A DNA stretch of 64,000 bases. Source: Elymus sibiricus. Lineage: Eukaryota; Streptophyta; Magnoliopsida; Poales; Poaceae. Location of the stretch: positions 457,848,390-457,912,389 of the forward strand of contig CM077672.1 in NCBI GenBank assembly GCA_039707655.1, given 5' to 3'. How positions within the stretch are numbered: the stretch's first letter is position 1; each line of letters starts with the position of its first letter. Shown here one piece after another: positions 11,346-21,419 of the stretch. Both the position numbers and the translations under genes were made by a program. The notes under the pieces are model-generated. The model saw only the letters and a program-made list of their open reading frames with translations. It did no database searches and was not told where the DNA came from.

Positions 11346-11640
11346 CTTAACTAACGGCCGCCCCCCACCCCTCCCCCCTCTCTCTCTCTGCCTCTCTCTC
11401 CCCGACGACCACCATGACCCCGCCGCCCTCACCACCCGCCGCCGCCCCGCCGCCCCACCACCCGGTGCCCGGCCGCTGCCGCCGCCCCACCGCCCCACCA
11501 CCAGCCGCCCCGCCGCCCTGGCGGCCCCGGATCCCCGCTGCTCCCGCCGACCCGGCGCCCCGCTGCCCCGCCGCCCCGGCACCCCCGCCGCCCCGGCACC
11601 CTCGCCGCCCGGCCGCCCCCTCCGGTGAGCATTGTTTTTT
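11346..11640. other. GC-rich proline-codon tract inside the CACTA element
   Basis: This stretch is very rich in CCG/GCC and gives overlapping Pro/Ala/Arg frames on both strands. It ends at a CCGGTGAGC, which looks like a splice donor, so it could be a leader exon of the former transposon gene. No protein family is recognisable. Confidence 0.4.
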
Positions 11641-11760
11641 CTCTATTTTTTTTTCATTTAATTGCTGCTAGAAAGAACTAGTTATAATTAGGTTAATTAG
11701 TTAGAACTAGTTAGAACTAGTTATTAGTTTAGAAAAGAATTAGGTTAATTAGTCATAATT

Positions 11761-12195
11761 AGAAGAAGAAGAAAAAGGATGAAAAAAAAGAAGAAGAAAA
11801 GAAGAATAAGTAGAAGAAGAGGAAAAAGGAAAAGAAGGAAGAAGAAGAGGAGGACGAGAAGAAAAGAAGAAGAAGAAGAAGAAGAAGAAGAAGAAGAAGA
11901 AGAAGAAGAAGAAGAAGAAGAGGAGAAGAAGAGGAGAAGAAGAGGAAAAAGGAAAAGAAGGAAGAAGAAGAAGAAGAAGAAGAGGAGGAGGAGAAGAAAA
12001 GAAGAAGAAGAAGAAGAAGAAGAAGAAGAAGAAGAAGAAGAAGAAGAAAAAGAAGAAGAAGAAAACGAGGAGAAGAGGAGAAGAAGAAGAAGAGTAGAAG
12101 AAGAGGAAGAAGAAGAAAAAGAGGAGAAGAGGAGAAGAAGAAGAAAAAGAGGAGAAGAAGAAGGAATAGAGGAGAAGAAGAATAAAATAGAAAAG
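11761..12195. repeat. (GAA)n microsatellite-like tract
   Basis: More than 400 bases of imperfect GAA/GAAGAG repeats on the plus strand. A matching (TTC)n tract lies at 14757-14907 near the other end of the same element. Lys/Glu and Ser/Phe frames here are not genes. Confidence 0.9.
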
Positions 12196-12540
12196 TAGTT
12201 ATATATATATTTTATTTTTTTTATCGGGATTGAATATTCGTGTTGATCGGGTGGATTTAAATGTGCAGTTGTTTCGTCGCTGCGAGGGTCTGGTGTTCGA
12301 CGCCTCCCCGTGCGTTCGACGAGCTCCCTTGCGTTCGTGGGTGAGCACAAATGACATCTCCTCCTCCCCCCTTAATTTGCTCTGTTCCCGTCTTCGTGCC
12401 GATGAAACTTGCTAGCTATAGGTGTCTTCAATCATCAGTATGCGTGACCAGTATGCATCTCCCGTTCGAAAGGGTTACAGTTATAAATATGCATGCATTT
12501 GCATATTTATAACCGTGATTCTTTCGAATTGTCCAACGTT

Positions 12541-13205
12541 ATCCATGGACAGCCCGAGTATGTGTAGTTGAAGCAATTTATGAACTTCTATTCTATGGTG
12601 AAAACCCACCGAACGTCGTAGTCTTCAAATGTTATTGGTTCCAGCCGATGGAGACTAGAAGGACTCATGAACATATAGGGCTAGTCGAAATCAAACAAAG
12701 CACCCATTTAGATGTTCCGGATGTCTATATTACGGCTTAATAGGCGACCCAAGTTTTCTATCTACCATGGGCCTGCCAAACTAATACAAATCTGAATGGT
12801 TGGGATGTCGTTTATGAAGTGCCGCCACGTGTTAGACCACCTCCCCCCAATGGAGAGGATTATGAACCTCACATTAACCCAGACACATATGAAGGAGAAT
12901 TCTTCCAAGAAACACGTCTTTCCAAAAAACGTTTCAAGAACCGCTCTACTTCACCCCAGAACATGGAAGTAGACAGCGACAGTGAATCCGACTTCACCCC
13001 TGAGCCGGAACAAGAAGAGACGGAACAAGAAGAGGTTACTGCTGCGGATGACCTGTCAATGCTTGACCGATTACAGAAAGGCCTTCCACATGTTGATGTC
13101 GCTGAACCCAATGAGCACGTCATTCATGACGACACGCGTGATAGTGATGATGATGATGCATCTATTGATCCCGGAGCATATATAGACGATCCAGACAATT
13201 ATTAG
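12541..13205 (+). pseudogene. CACTA-borne DUF4216-like C-terminal remnant
   Basis: Translation shows a segment with VVVFKCYWF, followed by a QVFYLPWA and WDVVYEVPPR pattern, typical of the DUF4216 domain found downstream of the TNP2 transposase in plant CACTA ORFs. It then runs into an acidic tail ending at 13205. Two adjacent stops (TAA 12738-12740, TAG 12741-12743) interrupt it where glutamine codons are expected. The frame from 12819 to 13205 is open for 128 codons. The upstream catalytic part is missing. Confidence 0.7.
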
Positions 13206-13734
13206 TTTGTATGCACCCCATCTATCCAAGGGTTCTAAAAGGTTAGCAACTTCATCCTTTCATCTCTCATTGCTAGTTTAGCTCGTTTCATGCTCTATAA
13301 GTATAGTGATTTGTGGGTTTTAGTTTGGGAGTAATTATGTGGGAGTTTATTTGATTTATATGCAATTTGAGCTCAAATTAACTTCTTAGTTTGCATATGT
13401 GTAGGTGTGGTTTACTTAGTGCCTTCCCGTCCCCGTCCTCACCGCCGTCAATCGCCCGCGCCGTCCCGTCGCCGGCACCACCTTGGTGAGCCTCTTGTTC
13501 TTATCCTTTTTGTAAAAAAAATCTTATTTGTATGATTTAGATAGTTACTTGTATAATTTTCTTACTTGTATGATTGTTTGTTATATATAGTGCCATGGTT
13601 TTGATATCCGTCCCCGTCGGCCCTTGTCCGGTTTATGATTCGGATGTGGTATATTATCTTTTATAACTATTTGTTTCATTTCGTGTTTATGACAATTATG
13701 CCCATCAAGTTGACATAGCTATTTTTATCTAGGA

Positions 13735-14038
13735 GGTATGTGAACCGGAAATTGCAACCGACCCTCTTGTCGAGAAGTTAAATTTAGTTGAAAAAGAAAA
13801 CGATTATTTGAATTTTTTTTTGAAAAGAATTGAAGAAGAGAAGATGAAATTAGAGTTGTATGTTGCCGATGTCGTCGATGATCACAAGATCAAGATGGAT
13901 GCAATGCGCTTGAAGATTAGAAAGATTAGAAAATATGCCATTAATAAAGAGGCTTGGTATCATTATGCTGTTGGATCAATTATTACCTTAGTTGCGATTT
14001 TGATCGCATTTGTTGTTGCATTTAAATGCTTTAGATAG
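13735..14038 (+). CDS. Small coiled-coil protein with C-terminal membrane segment, CACTA-borne
   Basis: An exon-like frame follows a TTTATCTAG acceptor-like site and ends at the stop at 14038; the first ATG in the open frame is at 13808. It encodes a Lys/Glu-rich coiled coil, then a hydrophobic stretch of about 22 residues (VGSIITLVAILIAFVVAF) and a short tail. I recall similar short proteins accompanying Triticeae CACTA elements, but their function is unknown. The uninterrupted frame next to the stop-ridden DUF4216 remnant is notable. A 5' exon may lie near 13400-13500. Confidence 0.45.
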
Positions 14039-14369
14039 TTGTATGTTGTTTTATGAGAAGTATGTATGAACTTTATGTATATATTTTTGCAGTAATAACA
14101 TTTGGTCACTACTCTACTTTGGTTTTAATGTGATGAACTTGTATTAATTTGGTCACTACTCCAGACTATTATTAGTTTATATACATATTATTATTCATGT
14201 CAGGTATTCAATTTTTGTATGGTGCAGCATAACTCCCGAGCCGCATCGCACACCCCTTCTCTAGGGCAACCTTCTCCAGGTGACTGCCAGAGCAACACCG
14301 GTGCTTGACCGCCGTGATGACGACGACGGTAAGTTTTCTCTAGTGTTTTGCTTAACAAATGCATACTTA

Positions 14370-14756
14370 GCTTCGTACATGCTAGTTAGCCCTAATATGC
14401 CACATACTTAGCTTATTTCCCCCAAAAAAGACATACTTAGCTAATTATCCTGTAAAATGACATAATTAGCTTATTTAGTTCATTTATGACATAATTAGCT
14501 TAGTTAGGTAAAAAATGGCATAATAACCTTGGTTAGCTCATAAATGTCATATACTTAGCTTATTTTCCTCCAAACTGACATAATAAGCTAAGTTAGCTCA
14601 ATAATGACCTATACTTACCTAAGTTAGCTCAATAATGACCTATACTTACCTTCGTTTCCTCCAAAATGACATAATAAGCTTAGTTAGCTCATAAATGGCA
14701 TAATTATCTAGGTTAGGTCAATAATGACCTATACTTACCTTATTTTCCTCCATCTT
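14370..14756. repeat. Degenerate tandem repeats (TTAGCTCAATAATGACCTATACTTACC type)
   Basis: Imperfect units containing TTAGCT, TAATGACCTATACTTACC and CCTCCAAAATGACATAATAAGC recur about every 30-60 bases. It is internal to the CACTA element and has no coding potential. Confidence 0.75.
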
Positions 14757-14907
14757 CTACTCATTCTTATTCTTCTTCTTCTTTCTTTCTTCTTATTATT
14801 TTTCTTCTCTTTCTTCTTCTTCTTCTTCTTCTTCATCTTCTTCTTCTTCTTCTTCTTCTTCTAGTCTTCTTCTTCTTCTTCTTCTTCTTCTTCTTCTTCT
14901 TCTTCTA
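14757..14907. repeat. (TTC)n tract
   Basis: Imperfect TTC repeats, the mirror of the GAA tract at 11761-12195 in the same element. The two could pair as an inverted repeat about 2.6 kb apart. Confidence 0.85.
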
Positions 14908-15207
14908 ACTTTCTTACTCCCATTTTTGCAGATTTGATTCACTTCATGGAAGCTGGCATTGATGGACTGCTAGTGTTTAGTTTTTGTTTTGATTTGTATT
15001 GATGAACAATGTGAAACTATGTATGTATATATGGATGAACTCCTTGACACTATGTATGTATTGGATCTTTTAATACCCTATGTGTTCTCTTTGCATTGAT
15101 GGACTGCTGATGTTGGATACATGGCCTATGCTTCAGCTTGAAACTATATATATCATATTTCTGTTTTGAAAATGCAGGGAAATAACAGAAAACAGACAAA
15201 AAAGTGG

Positions 15208-15724
15208 CAATACAGGCACTTTGCCGTCTGCCAGCCGACGGCAAAGCACTTTGCCGTCGGTAGGCGGACGGCAAAGGGGCCACGTGGCAGCAACCTGTGC
15301 AACCTGGGAGCACTATGTCTGACCAGTTTGGTCATTTTGCCGTCCGCTGGCAAACGGCAAAGACAAGGCAGGCAGACGGCAAAGGCAAAGCAGAAGTGAC
15401 GTGCAGCGGCAGGCCGACTGACGTCACTGAGCAGACGGCAAAGGAAGTGCTTGTTTGCCGTCAGCAGGCAGACGTCAAAGTCTGCCGTTAGCCACCTAAC
15501 GGGGCTAACAGCTATACGTTGCCGTCCACGAGCTTTGCCGTCAGCTTAGCCAGGAGGACCGCCGGCAAACGTCTTTGCCGTCCGATGTGCGTCTGCAGAC
15601 GGCAAAGTAGCTCATTACCGTGACTTCCAGTGCCGAAAATTGGGCCGTCAGCCAGTAGACGGCAAAGCTGTTTGCCGTCCGTGGGCTGGTCCTTTGCCGT
15701 CTGTTATGGCAGACGGCAAAGTAG
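15208..15724. repeat. Right subterminal repeats of the CACTA element
   Basis: TTTGCCGTC / GACGGCAAA motifs in both orientations, the same family as at 11036-11340, leading into the right TIR. Confidence 0.85.
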
Positions 15725-15742
15725 CTGATTCCAGTAGTGTAT

Positions 15743-15859
15743 ACTATCAACATCATCAGCTTTGCATGATAATCTATGCTTCATTACAAGAGGTTTAGAG
15801 TCTTGCCTTACTACCTGGAGGGATTTGTCTCTTCTGGAGAAGCTATTAGGTACATCCAT
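15743..15859 (-). pseudogene. Movement-protein N-terminus separated by the CACTA insertion
   Basis: An ATG at 15857-15859 opens a basic N-terminal stretch that stays open to the CACTA insertion boundary. The duplicated TAT at 15740-15742 and 11011-11013 marks the target site, and the frame on the other side (11010 downwards) continues as the movement protein. No in-frame stop occurs between the start and the insertion. Confidence 0.6.
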
Positions 15860-15927
15860 TTTTCTGAATTAATATTCCTTGATGAAGATACTATTCCAGA
15901 TGAAGATAACACAATATCTTTGTTGCT

Positions 15928-16095
15928 TTAAACACTATTTAGCTTGTCTAAAACTTGGATTAAAAGCTGCAGGATAGTATTATTTTGTCTTATTATAATT
16001 TTAGAGTCTTCTTTAGGTGAGTCGTGATCAGAAAATCCGACAGGGGGTGATAAGTATTTAGCAACTTCGTTTAATGCTTGGCTATATTCGCTCAT
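15928..16095 (-). CDS. Small viral leader ORF (55 aa)
   Basis: An ATG at 16095 opens 55 codons ending in TAA at 15928-15930. It lies between the primer-site leader and the movement protein. Its middle part matches the beginning of the open frame at 2-80 in copy A, which shows it is translated in the same frame in both copies. It has no recognisable domain. Several caulimovirid genera have small ORFs here, but I cannot assign a function. Confidence 0.45.
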   Translation of the reverse strand: MSEYSQALNEVAKYLSPPVGFSDHDSPKEDSKIIIRQNNTILQLLIQVLDKLNSV

Positions 16096-16241
16096 ATAAC
16101 TATGAGAGGATAAGAGTTTTTACCTCTTGTACCAACCTTTTTATTTCAAGAATATCTTGTCTTGATTCAGAGTGTGGGAGTGAGTCTTTGTCTTTACTTA
16201 GGTAACGGCCTATTGTCAACACTTCTTCTTTAATATAGTCA

Positions 16242-16433
16242 TTATTCTTGCAAATTATATTCTGTCTTGCTTTTTTCTTCTAGCTTATGCAGAATGATAT
16301 CTGTTTTATTATTTAACCCGGAGCACTTGTCTGCGAGTTTTTGATATTCTTTGAATAAGCTTTCAAAATTTTGGTCAAGTATATCTTGCCTTTTTCCCCA
16401 AGATATATAAAAGTTATATATCAAGTCGACCAC
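16242..16433 (-). CDS. Small viral leader ORF (63 aa), unknown function
   Basis: An ATG at 16433 opens 63 codons, with helix-forming heptad-like spacing and several charged residues. It lies about 150 bases downstream of the putative primer-binding site in viral orientation. It could be the C-terminal or central piece of a longer, decayed first ORF. No family is recognised and no homologous copy exists in copy A, where this region is outside the window. Confidence 0.35.
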   Translation of the reverse strand: MVDLIYNFYISWGKRQDILDQNFESLFKEYQKLADKCSGLNNKTDIILHKLEEKSKTEYNLQE

Positions 16434-16582
16434 TATATTTAGGTGGCTATGAGATGTATGCCAAATATGCTCTTCAGAGGGATTTATTCTGCACCTTATA
16501 TTAATATTCTCTTTAGTATTTATTACCTTACGTGCGCTAACTTCTAAATTTAAATACCTTAATCTTTCAATGATTATGTCCT

Positions 16583-16595
16583 GGACCTGATACCA
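16583..16595 (-). promoter_or_regulatory. Putative tRNA-iMet primer-binding site of the viral copy
   Basis: The minus strand reads TGGTATCAGGTCC. The first nine bases match the canonical plant initiator-Met primer site (TGGTATCAGAGC), which primes minus-strand DNA synthesis in caulimovirids. It sits about 790 bases downstream of the TATA box, fitting a long caulimovirid leader. Confidence 0.7.
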
Positions 16596-17737
16596 ACTAC
16601 AACAGCAAAAAAAATATTTCTCAAATTATTTGATCGCTAAGCGCGGTCTTAATTAGTGCGCTGATATTCACAATGGTATTTACTATTCACGCCACTATTT
16701 GCTACTATTCAGATAATTGGCGTTTGTCTGGCTGATTATTCATTTACTATTTCAATAATATGTGCGTGTCTGGTAATTAACATGGCTAATTCAAACTTAT
16801 TTGCTGGATCTATTAAGAGCTGACGAGGCTAGTCAGTTCGTCCGACGGTGCACGCAGTGGTGTAATATTCCTACTCGGTACTCACCATATTTATCATTAT
16901 GTTGCATCAGATGTAGCTAGTTACGTTCACTTGATGATTTTAATTGCAAACTTATGGGTTAAATTATTATCGTCTTCCCAGGCAGTTCCACCCGAAGGGA
17001 ACACTTCTCTACGGCAACAATGTTCTCATTCAACGCCACTCTGGGCTACACAGAGAACAAACACGCAGAGGTTTCTCCTATAGGATCCCTAGCATAAGAA
17101 CTCTTCTCATAAATTCATAAATAAAAATATCAAGTGAAACCAAAGAAACTACATCATTTCAACAACATAATTTACATATGGTTTTCCCTTTCGGGAAACC
17201 CCGAAGGGATTACATAAACTAGGAAATTACCTTAGGATTCTTGGCGAACACAGCGCCTTCTTGGCTATTCTACTAAGTGGAGGTGGCTAAACTACTAAGG
17301 AAGGAGTGCACTGGCTCGAGAGCTTCGCTTCACTCTTCTCCGTCTTGTGTGTTGTGTGTCGTTTTCGAGCCCGGCGTCTCCTTTTATAGCCGCGAGGGAG
17401 GCGTTCGGGAGCCTTCTCCTCTTTATTTTAAATCAGCTTAGCTATCTGACGTGTCCACCTAGAGCGTGGATAAGGATGCCTTCACGAGAGCTCCTGACGG
17501 CCTCTCGGTCTTCGGGATATTTTTCACGTGGCTGCTTTGTGAAAAGCATTCACGTGGGCTTGGTCTGCTGGCGAATATTCTTCTGGCCTTCAGTGTCTTC
17601 TAGCATATGAGTAATATCATGCACTGATGATTTTTACTCACATCGCTGTCTTTTTCTTTGACTGAAGTCTCTGCGTTTTTTTTATATGTGGGGGTCTTCC
17701 CCGCCGATACAATTGATAACACTTTATCAATATTCTA
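16596..17737 (-). promoter_or_regulatory. Caulimovirid intergenic region, promoter and leader, copy B
   Basis: On the minus strand a CTATAAAAG TATA box lies at 17381-17389, followed by the same CA-rich start region and leader as in copy A (5992 onwards). Identity with copy A is high by eye over about 1 kb. The right edge near 17737 is where viral sequence gives way to a TA-rich transposon end. Confidence 0.7.
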
Positions 17738-17819
17738 TATATATATAGAGTAGCACTATTCTAATCCCAGGATTAGAATAATATTCTGATCCAAAGCTCC
17801 CTGTATAGGGCCCGCCAAG

Positions 17820-18545
17820 ATGTTCCCGAACTCCCTGGACGTGTGCGCACTAAAAAAACCAACCGCTCCCACGATCCCCTCCCTAACCCCCACCCTCGAT
17901 CCCCGGCTACCTCCCCGAATCAGACCACCGCCGGTGTCGCCCTCCCAAATCGCGCCGCCACCGCCGCCTCCCTCCCCAGATCGCGCCGCCACCACCTCCC
18001 TGCCCCACGGCGCGCCGCCTCCCCGCCTTCCAGCACGCCGCCGCCCCGTCCCGTGGCACACCGCCTCCCCTACTCCCAGCGCGCTGCCGCCCCGCCTAAC
18101 GGCTCACATCCGCCCCGCCAGGCCTCCCGACCACCGCCGGCCGGCGCTGCTCCACCGCCCCCATGCCGCACCTCCCGCCCCCCCCGACGCTTCCCCAACG
18201 AGGGTCTGGATTGGCGTCATCCAGATGCTCGCCGTGGACGCGGCCTCCTCAGATCGGCATCTCGATGCATGTTCCCCCACCGGTGACCCCTCCTCTGAGC
18301 TCACCTTCTTCCCTCCACCGCTGGCCTGAGAGCCGCCCACACCACCCCGTGCTCCCACCTTCCTCTCCCGGCCGTTCCTCGGGTCCCCGCACCGCCCTTG
18401 GTCATGGAGCGATGGATCTCGGCCGCCCCAGCCCCTCGCGCCGCCCGGCTCCTTCCAGTGCGCCGCCACCCCCTCCTTCCGGCGCGAGGTGGGTTTGGCG
18501 TTCATCGACGGCGGAGGATCCCGGGCGGCGAGCCGGCGTCATTTT
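17820..18545 (+). other. GC-rich exon-like segment, possibly captured gene fragment
   Basis: Base composition changes sharply to GC/CCG-rich, as in grass first exons. Several frames are open on both strands (for example 17820-18329 +, 18104-18505 -), with Pro/Ala/Arg-rich products and no recognisable domain. It could be a first exon captured by the surrounding element. I cannot choose a frame. Confidence 0.35.
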
Positions 18546-18832
18546 TCTGTGAAAATTGAAGTTAGGATGGTTCAGAAAGAAGGAGTACAGGTCAACTTCA
18601 TTTGACATTTTCAATTCTCAGTACAAAAGACAGTTCGAGAAAGAAGAAAAATTGCCGGCTGCTCCTCTTGCTTGATGTTCATGTGTTTAGTTGTTTGCTG
18701 CTTTTTTCTCACTGTTTTGCTCAAAAAGTTTGTGTCTCCAGGGTCCTACGTGCCGCTGGTGCTCGCTACCCACATGAACAAAGGGAGGAAGAAGGTCACC
18801 TGAGGTGCAGAAAGAAGGTTGGAGTTCAGAAC

Positions 18833-18833
<1 letters not shown>

Positions 18834-18866
<33 letters not shown>
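18834..18866. repeat. (GT)n microsatellite
   Basis: Sixteen uninterrupted GT units. Confidence 0.95.
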
Positions 18867-18867
<1 letters not shown>

Positions 18868-18869
18868 TC

Positions 18870-19364
18870 TTTGTGCTGTTTTTGGGGTGCATTCCAACAT
18901 GGGGATGCGATCTCACTTCCGGTGTATGTTTTTCATCGCTTGCGTCCCGACCACAGTTTAAACTGCAGGGGACAACCGTGCCTCGCCCGTGCAATTGGTG
19001 TGGCCCTAGCAGAGGTGCAGCTGCTCCCCTGAATGAGTAGTAGTTGATACGCGGTCGTAGCACTCGCGTGCAACTCTCCCTCTCTGGTTCTTTCTCCCCC
19101 GTTGGTGTTTATGTCTTAACATTGAAAACAATTCAACGGATGAACTGCACCTCTATTGCTGATGCGTGTACAATTGTCTGCTAGGTGATGCGTGTACATC
19201 TGTTTTGGTTTGGTGCACAACGCCCCGACGAGCCCCTGCACCCATGTTGCCATCTCAAAAAATGGATACAGAGAATGCACTGTTTGTCTTGTACTACTGT
19301 GCTCAAATTTTTATTTGTGAAGGTCAAGATGTTGTGTTCAAGAAGGTCAAGTGTGTTATGTGTA
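18870..19364. other. Unassigned sequence between the GT repeat and the repeat array
   Basis: Mixed composition with short frames on both strands, none with a recognisable domain. It lies within the TIR-ended element. Confidence 0.4.
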
Positions 19365-21310
19365 TCTCAGCAAGTTCAAATAATTTAAACATGCAAGGAA
19401 AAACATGGGAGATTTGTGATTTTTTAGAACTTGAAGTGACAAACAAATTTAAAACAACACAAACAAAATTTAAGTCTAGAAAATTCACTTCAAAACATTA
19501 ATAAGAAAAAGAATGTTCTCTTTGTTCTCGAATGCAAAAACAAAATTTAATAAAAGGGGGAATACAGTTTACGCATTTTCTAAAAGAACCAAGATATTCA
19601 AATTAAACTAACAGAGTACTTCGATCTTAATAAAAATTCAGTTTTTTTGTTTTTACAAATAAAACCAAGAAGTTCAAATAAAAATAAAGGAGTAGTTCAA
19701 TCTTAATAAAAATAATAGATTTTTTCTGTTTCTAATAATAAAACCAAGAAGCTCACATTAAAAAAACATATCATTTCGGTGTTAAAAAATTCAAATTTTC
19801 CCTGTTCTAAAACCCTAGCAATTTCAAAAAGTTTATAAAACAAATTTTTCCCTTTTTTAAAAAGACCTAGAAGTTCAAATTTAAATAACTGAGCGGTTCT
19901 ATGTTTAGTGTATAATTAGGACTTTTCCCGTTACTAATGAAAAACTTATATTTTCTGAATGTCAGCTTGGAGGATACATCTGTGTTTCTATAGTGCGTGC
20001 GTGCGTTTGTGTGTGCGCTGGAAAGTCGGGAAGGTGAAACTAAAAATATAGTGCAGTTTAAAATGTTTTTTAAAAAACAAAATTTTCCCATTTCTAAAAA
20101 ACCTAGAAGTTCAAATTAAAATAACGGAGCGGTTCAGTGTTTATAAGAAAATTTGGATTTCTTCAGTTCCTAAAGAATAAAAACCAAGAAGTTCAAATTA
20201 AGATAACACGAAAGTTCGATGGTTATATACCATGAAGAAAAATAAAGCTTAAACTATAAAAGTGTTAACTCGAGAAGTTCAAATTTGATAAAATAGAGAG
20301 TTCGAAGAAAATGTTATCGTTGTACTAAAAATATTCCCATGGATTTTCCCATTATTAAAAAAGGATAACCAAAAAGTTCAAATTAAAATAACAAAGCCGT
20401 TCAATATTTGTAATAGAAAACATTGTTTTCATGGTTTTAAATAACCCTGAGAAGGTCAAAATAAAATAACAGAGCAGTTCAAAAATAGTTTATAAAAAAC
20501 AGATTTTCTCCGTTTCTAGGAAAAACCTAGAATTCAAATTTATAAAATGAAGTGGTTCAATATTTATTTACAAAAAAAAAAAGAATTTCCTAGTTACCAA
20601 ATAATAAAGCCAAGAAGTTCACTTTAAAAAACGGAGGGTCCGATGTATGCAAAAAAAAAAGATTTTTCTCGTTTCTCGAAAAAGTAAAGTATGAAGTTCA
20701 ATTTGAAAAAAGTAAAGTATAAAGGATTTTCACCGTTTCTAAATAAAAAACTCTCGAAGTTCAAATTAAAATAACGGAGCGGTTCGATGTTTACTAAAAA
20801 CTAGGTTTCTTCCCATTACTTAAAAAACAAGAAGTCCAAATTTAAAAAATGGTGAAGTTCGGTGGGAATAACTTACTCAGATTTTTTCTCGTTACTAAAA
20901 AGAATAAAAATGAAGAAGTTCAAAATTAAATAAAGAAACAACTAGATTTTTTAAATAGGTTCAAACTCAAATTCTTTCTAGACAACATATAAGTATGAAG
21001 TTCAATTTCAAAAAAGGTTGTTCGATGTTTACTGAAAAATCATTTTTTTCTTTCCTAAAAATAAAACTAAGAAGTTCAAATTTAAAATGCTGAGAGGATC
21101 GGAGTTTATAAAAAAATCTTAGGATTTACATGCTCAATTTTGATAAGTGCTTTAGGAGTTAGGACAAAAAAACAGAGAGCAGTTCAAAGTGATAACAGTC
21201 AGAAGTTCACGTACTGCATGGTGTGTGTTTCGTATCCGAAAAAAATAGGCAAAGTCTAAATTTTTGGTTTCTAGAAGTTCAAGTGCTCAGCCCGGAAAAG
21301 TTCAAACATT
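19365..21310. repeat. Array of degenerate GAAGTTCAAAT units, about 80-bp period
   Basis: More than twenty copies of a (A)GAAGTTCAAA(T) core occur in the same orientation, usually spaced about 70-90 bases. They are accompanied by TAAAATAACGGAGCGGTTCGATGTTT and by a TTTTCCCGTTTCTAAAAA-like segment. The array is AT-rich, strongly diverged and noncoding. Confidence 0.75.
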
Positions 21311-21419
21311 CTTGTGAGAGAGGTTCACCATGTATTTACATGTTCAAAAACACACACAAAAAGATGTTGTTCTTGGTGTTTTAAAATAATTCTCTCATTC
21401 CGTTACAAAATTGAAACAA

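Larger units (their letters stand above)
11014..15739. mobile_element. CACTA transposon, nonautonomous, 4726 bp
   Basis: Termini are CACTACTGGAATCAG (11014-11028) and its exact inverse (15725-15739), a 15-bp perfect TIR. The flanking 3-bp duplication TAT (11011-11013 and 15740-15742) is diagnostic of CACTA insertion. Both ends carry many direct and inverted TTTGCCGTC / GACGGCAAA subterminal repeats. Internally there are only remnants of transposase-associated ORFs (12541-13205 and 13735-14038); the TNP2 catalytic region is absent, so mobility would depend on another element. It is inserted in the viral movement-protein ORF. Confidence 0.93.
6735..17737 (-). mobile_element. Endogenous caulimovirid copy B (RT-deleted), interrupted by a CACTA element
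   Basis: Read on the minus strand, order is intergenic promoter (17737-16596), tRNA-Met primer site (16583-16595), small leader ORFs, movement protein (15859-15743, then 11010-10021), coat protein (9738-8038) and viroplasmin (7966-7086). The segment corresponding to protease-RT-RNase H of copy A is missing: sequence passes from the coat tail at about 8060 to the last codons of RNase H and then viroplasmin. The CACTA element 11014-15739 sits in the movement ORF. Gene order and the presence of viroplasmin point to a cavemo-/solendovirus-like layout; the genus is not established. Confidence 0.8.

Noticed and set aside
11745..12350. Poly-Ser/Leu/Phe (minus) and poly-Glu/Lys/Arg (plus) frames
   Set aside because: They are translations of a (GAA)n microsatellite within the CACTA element.
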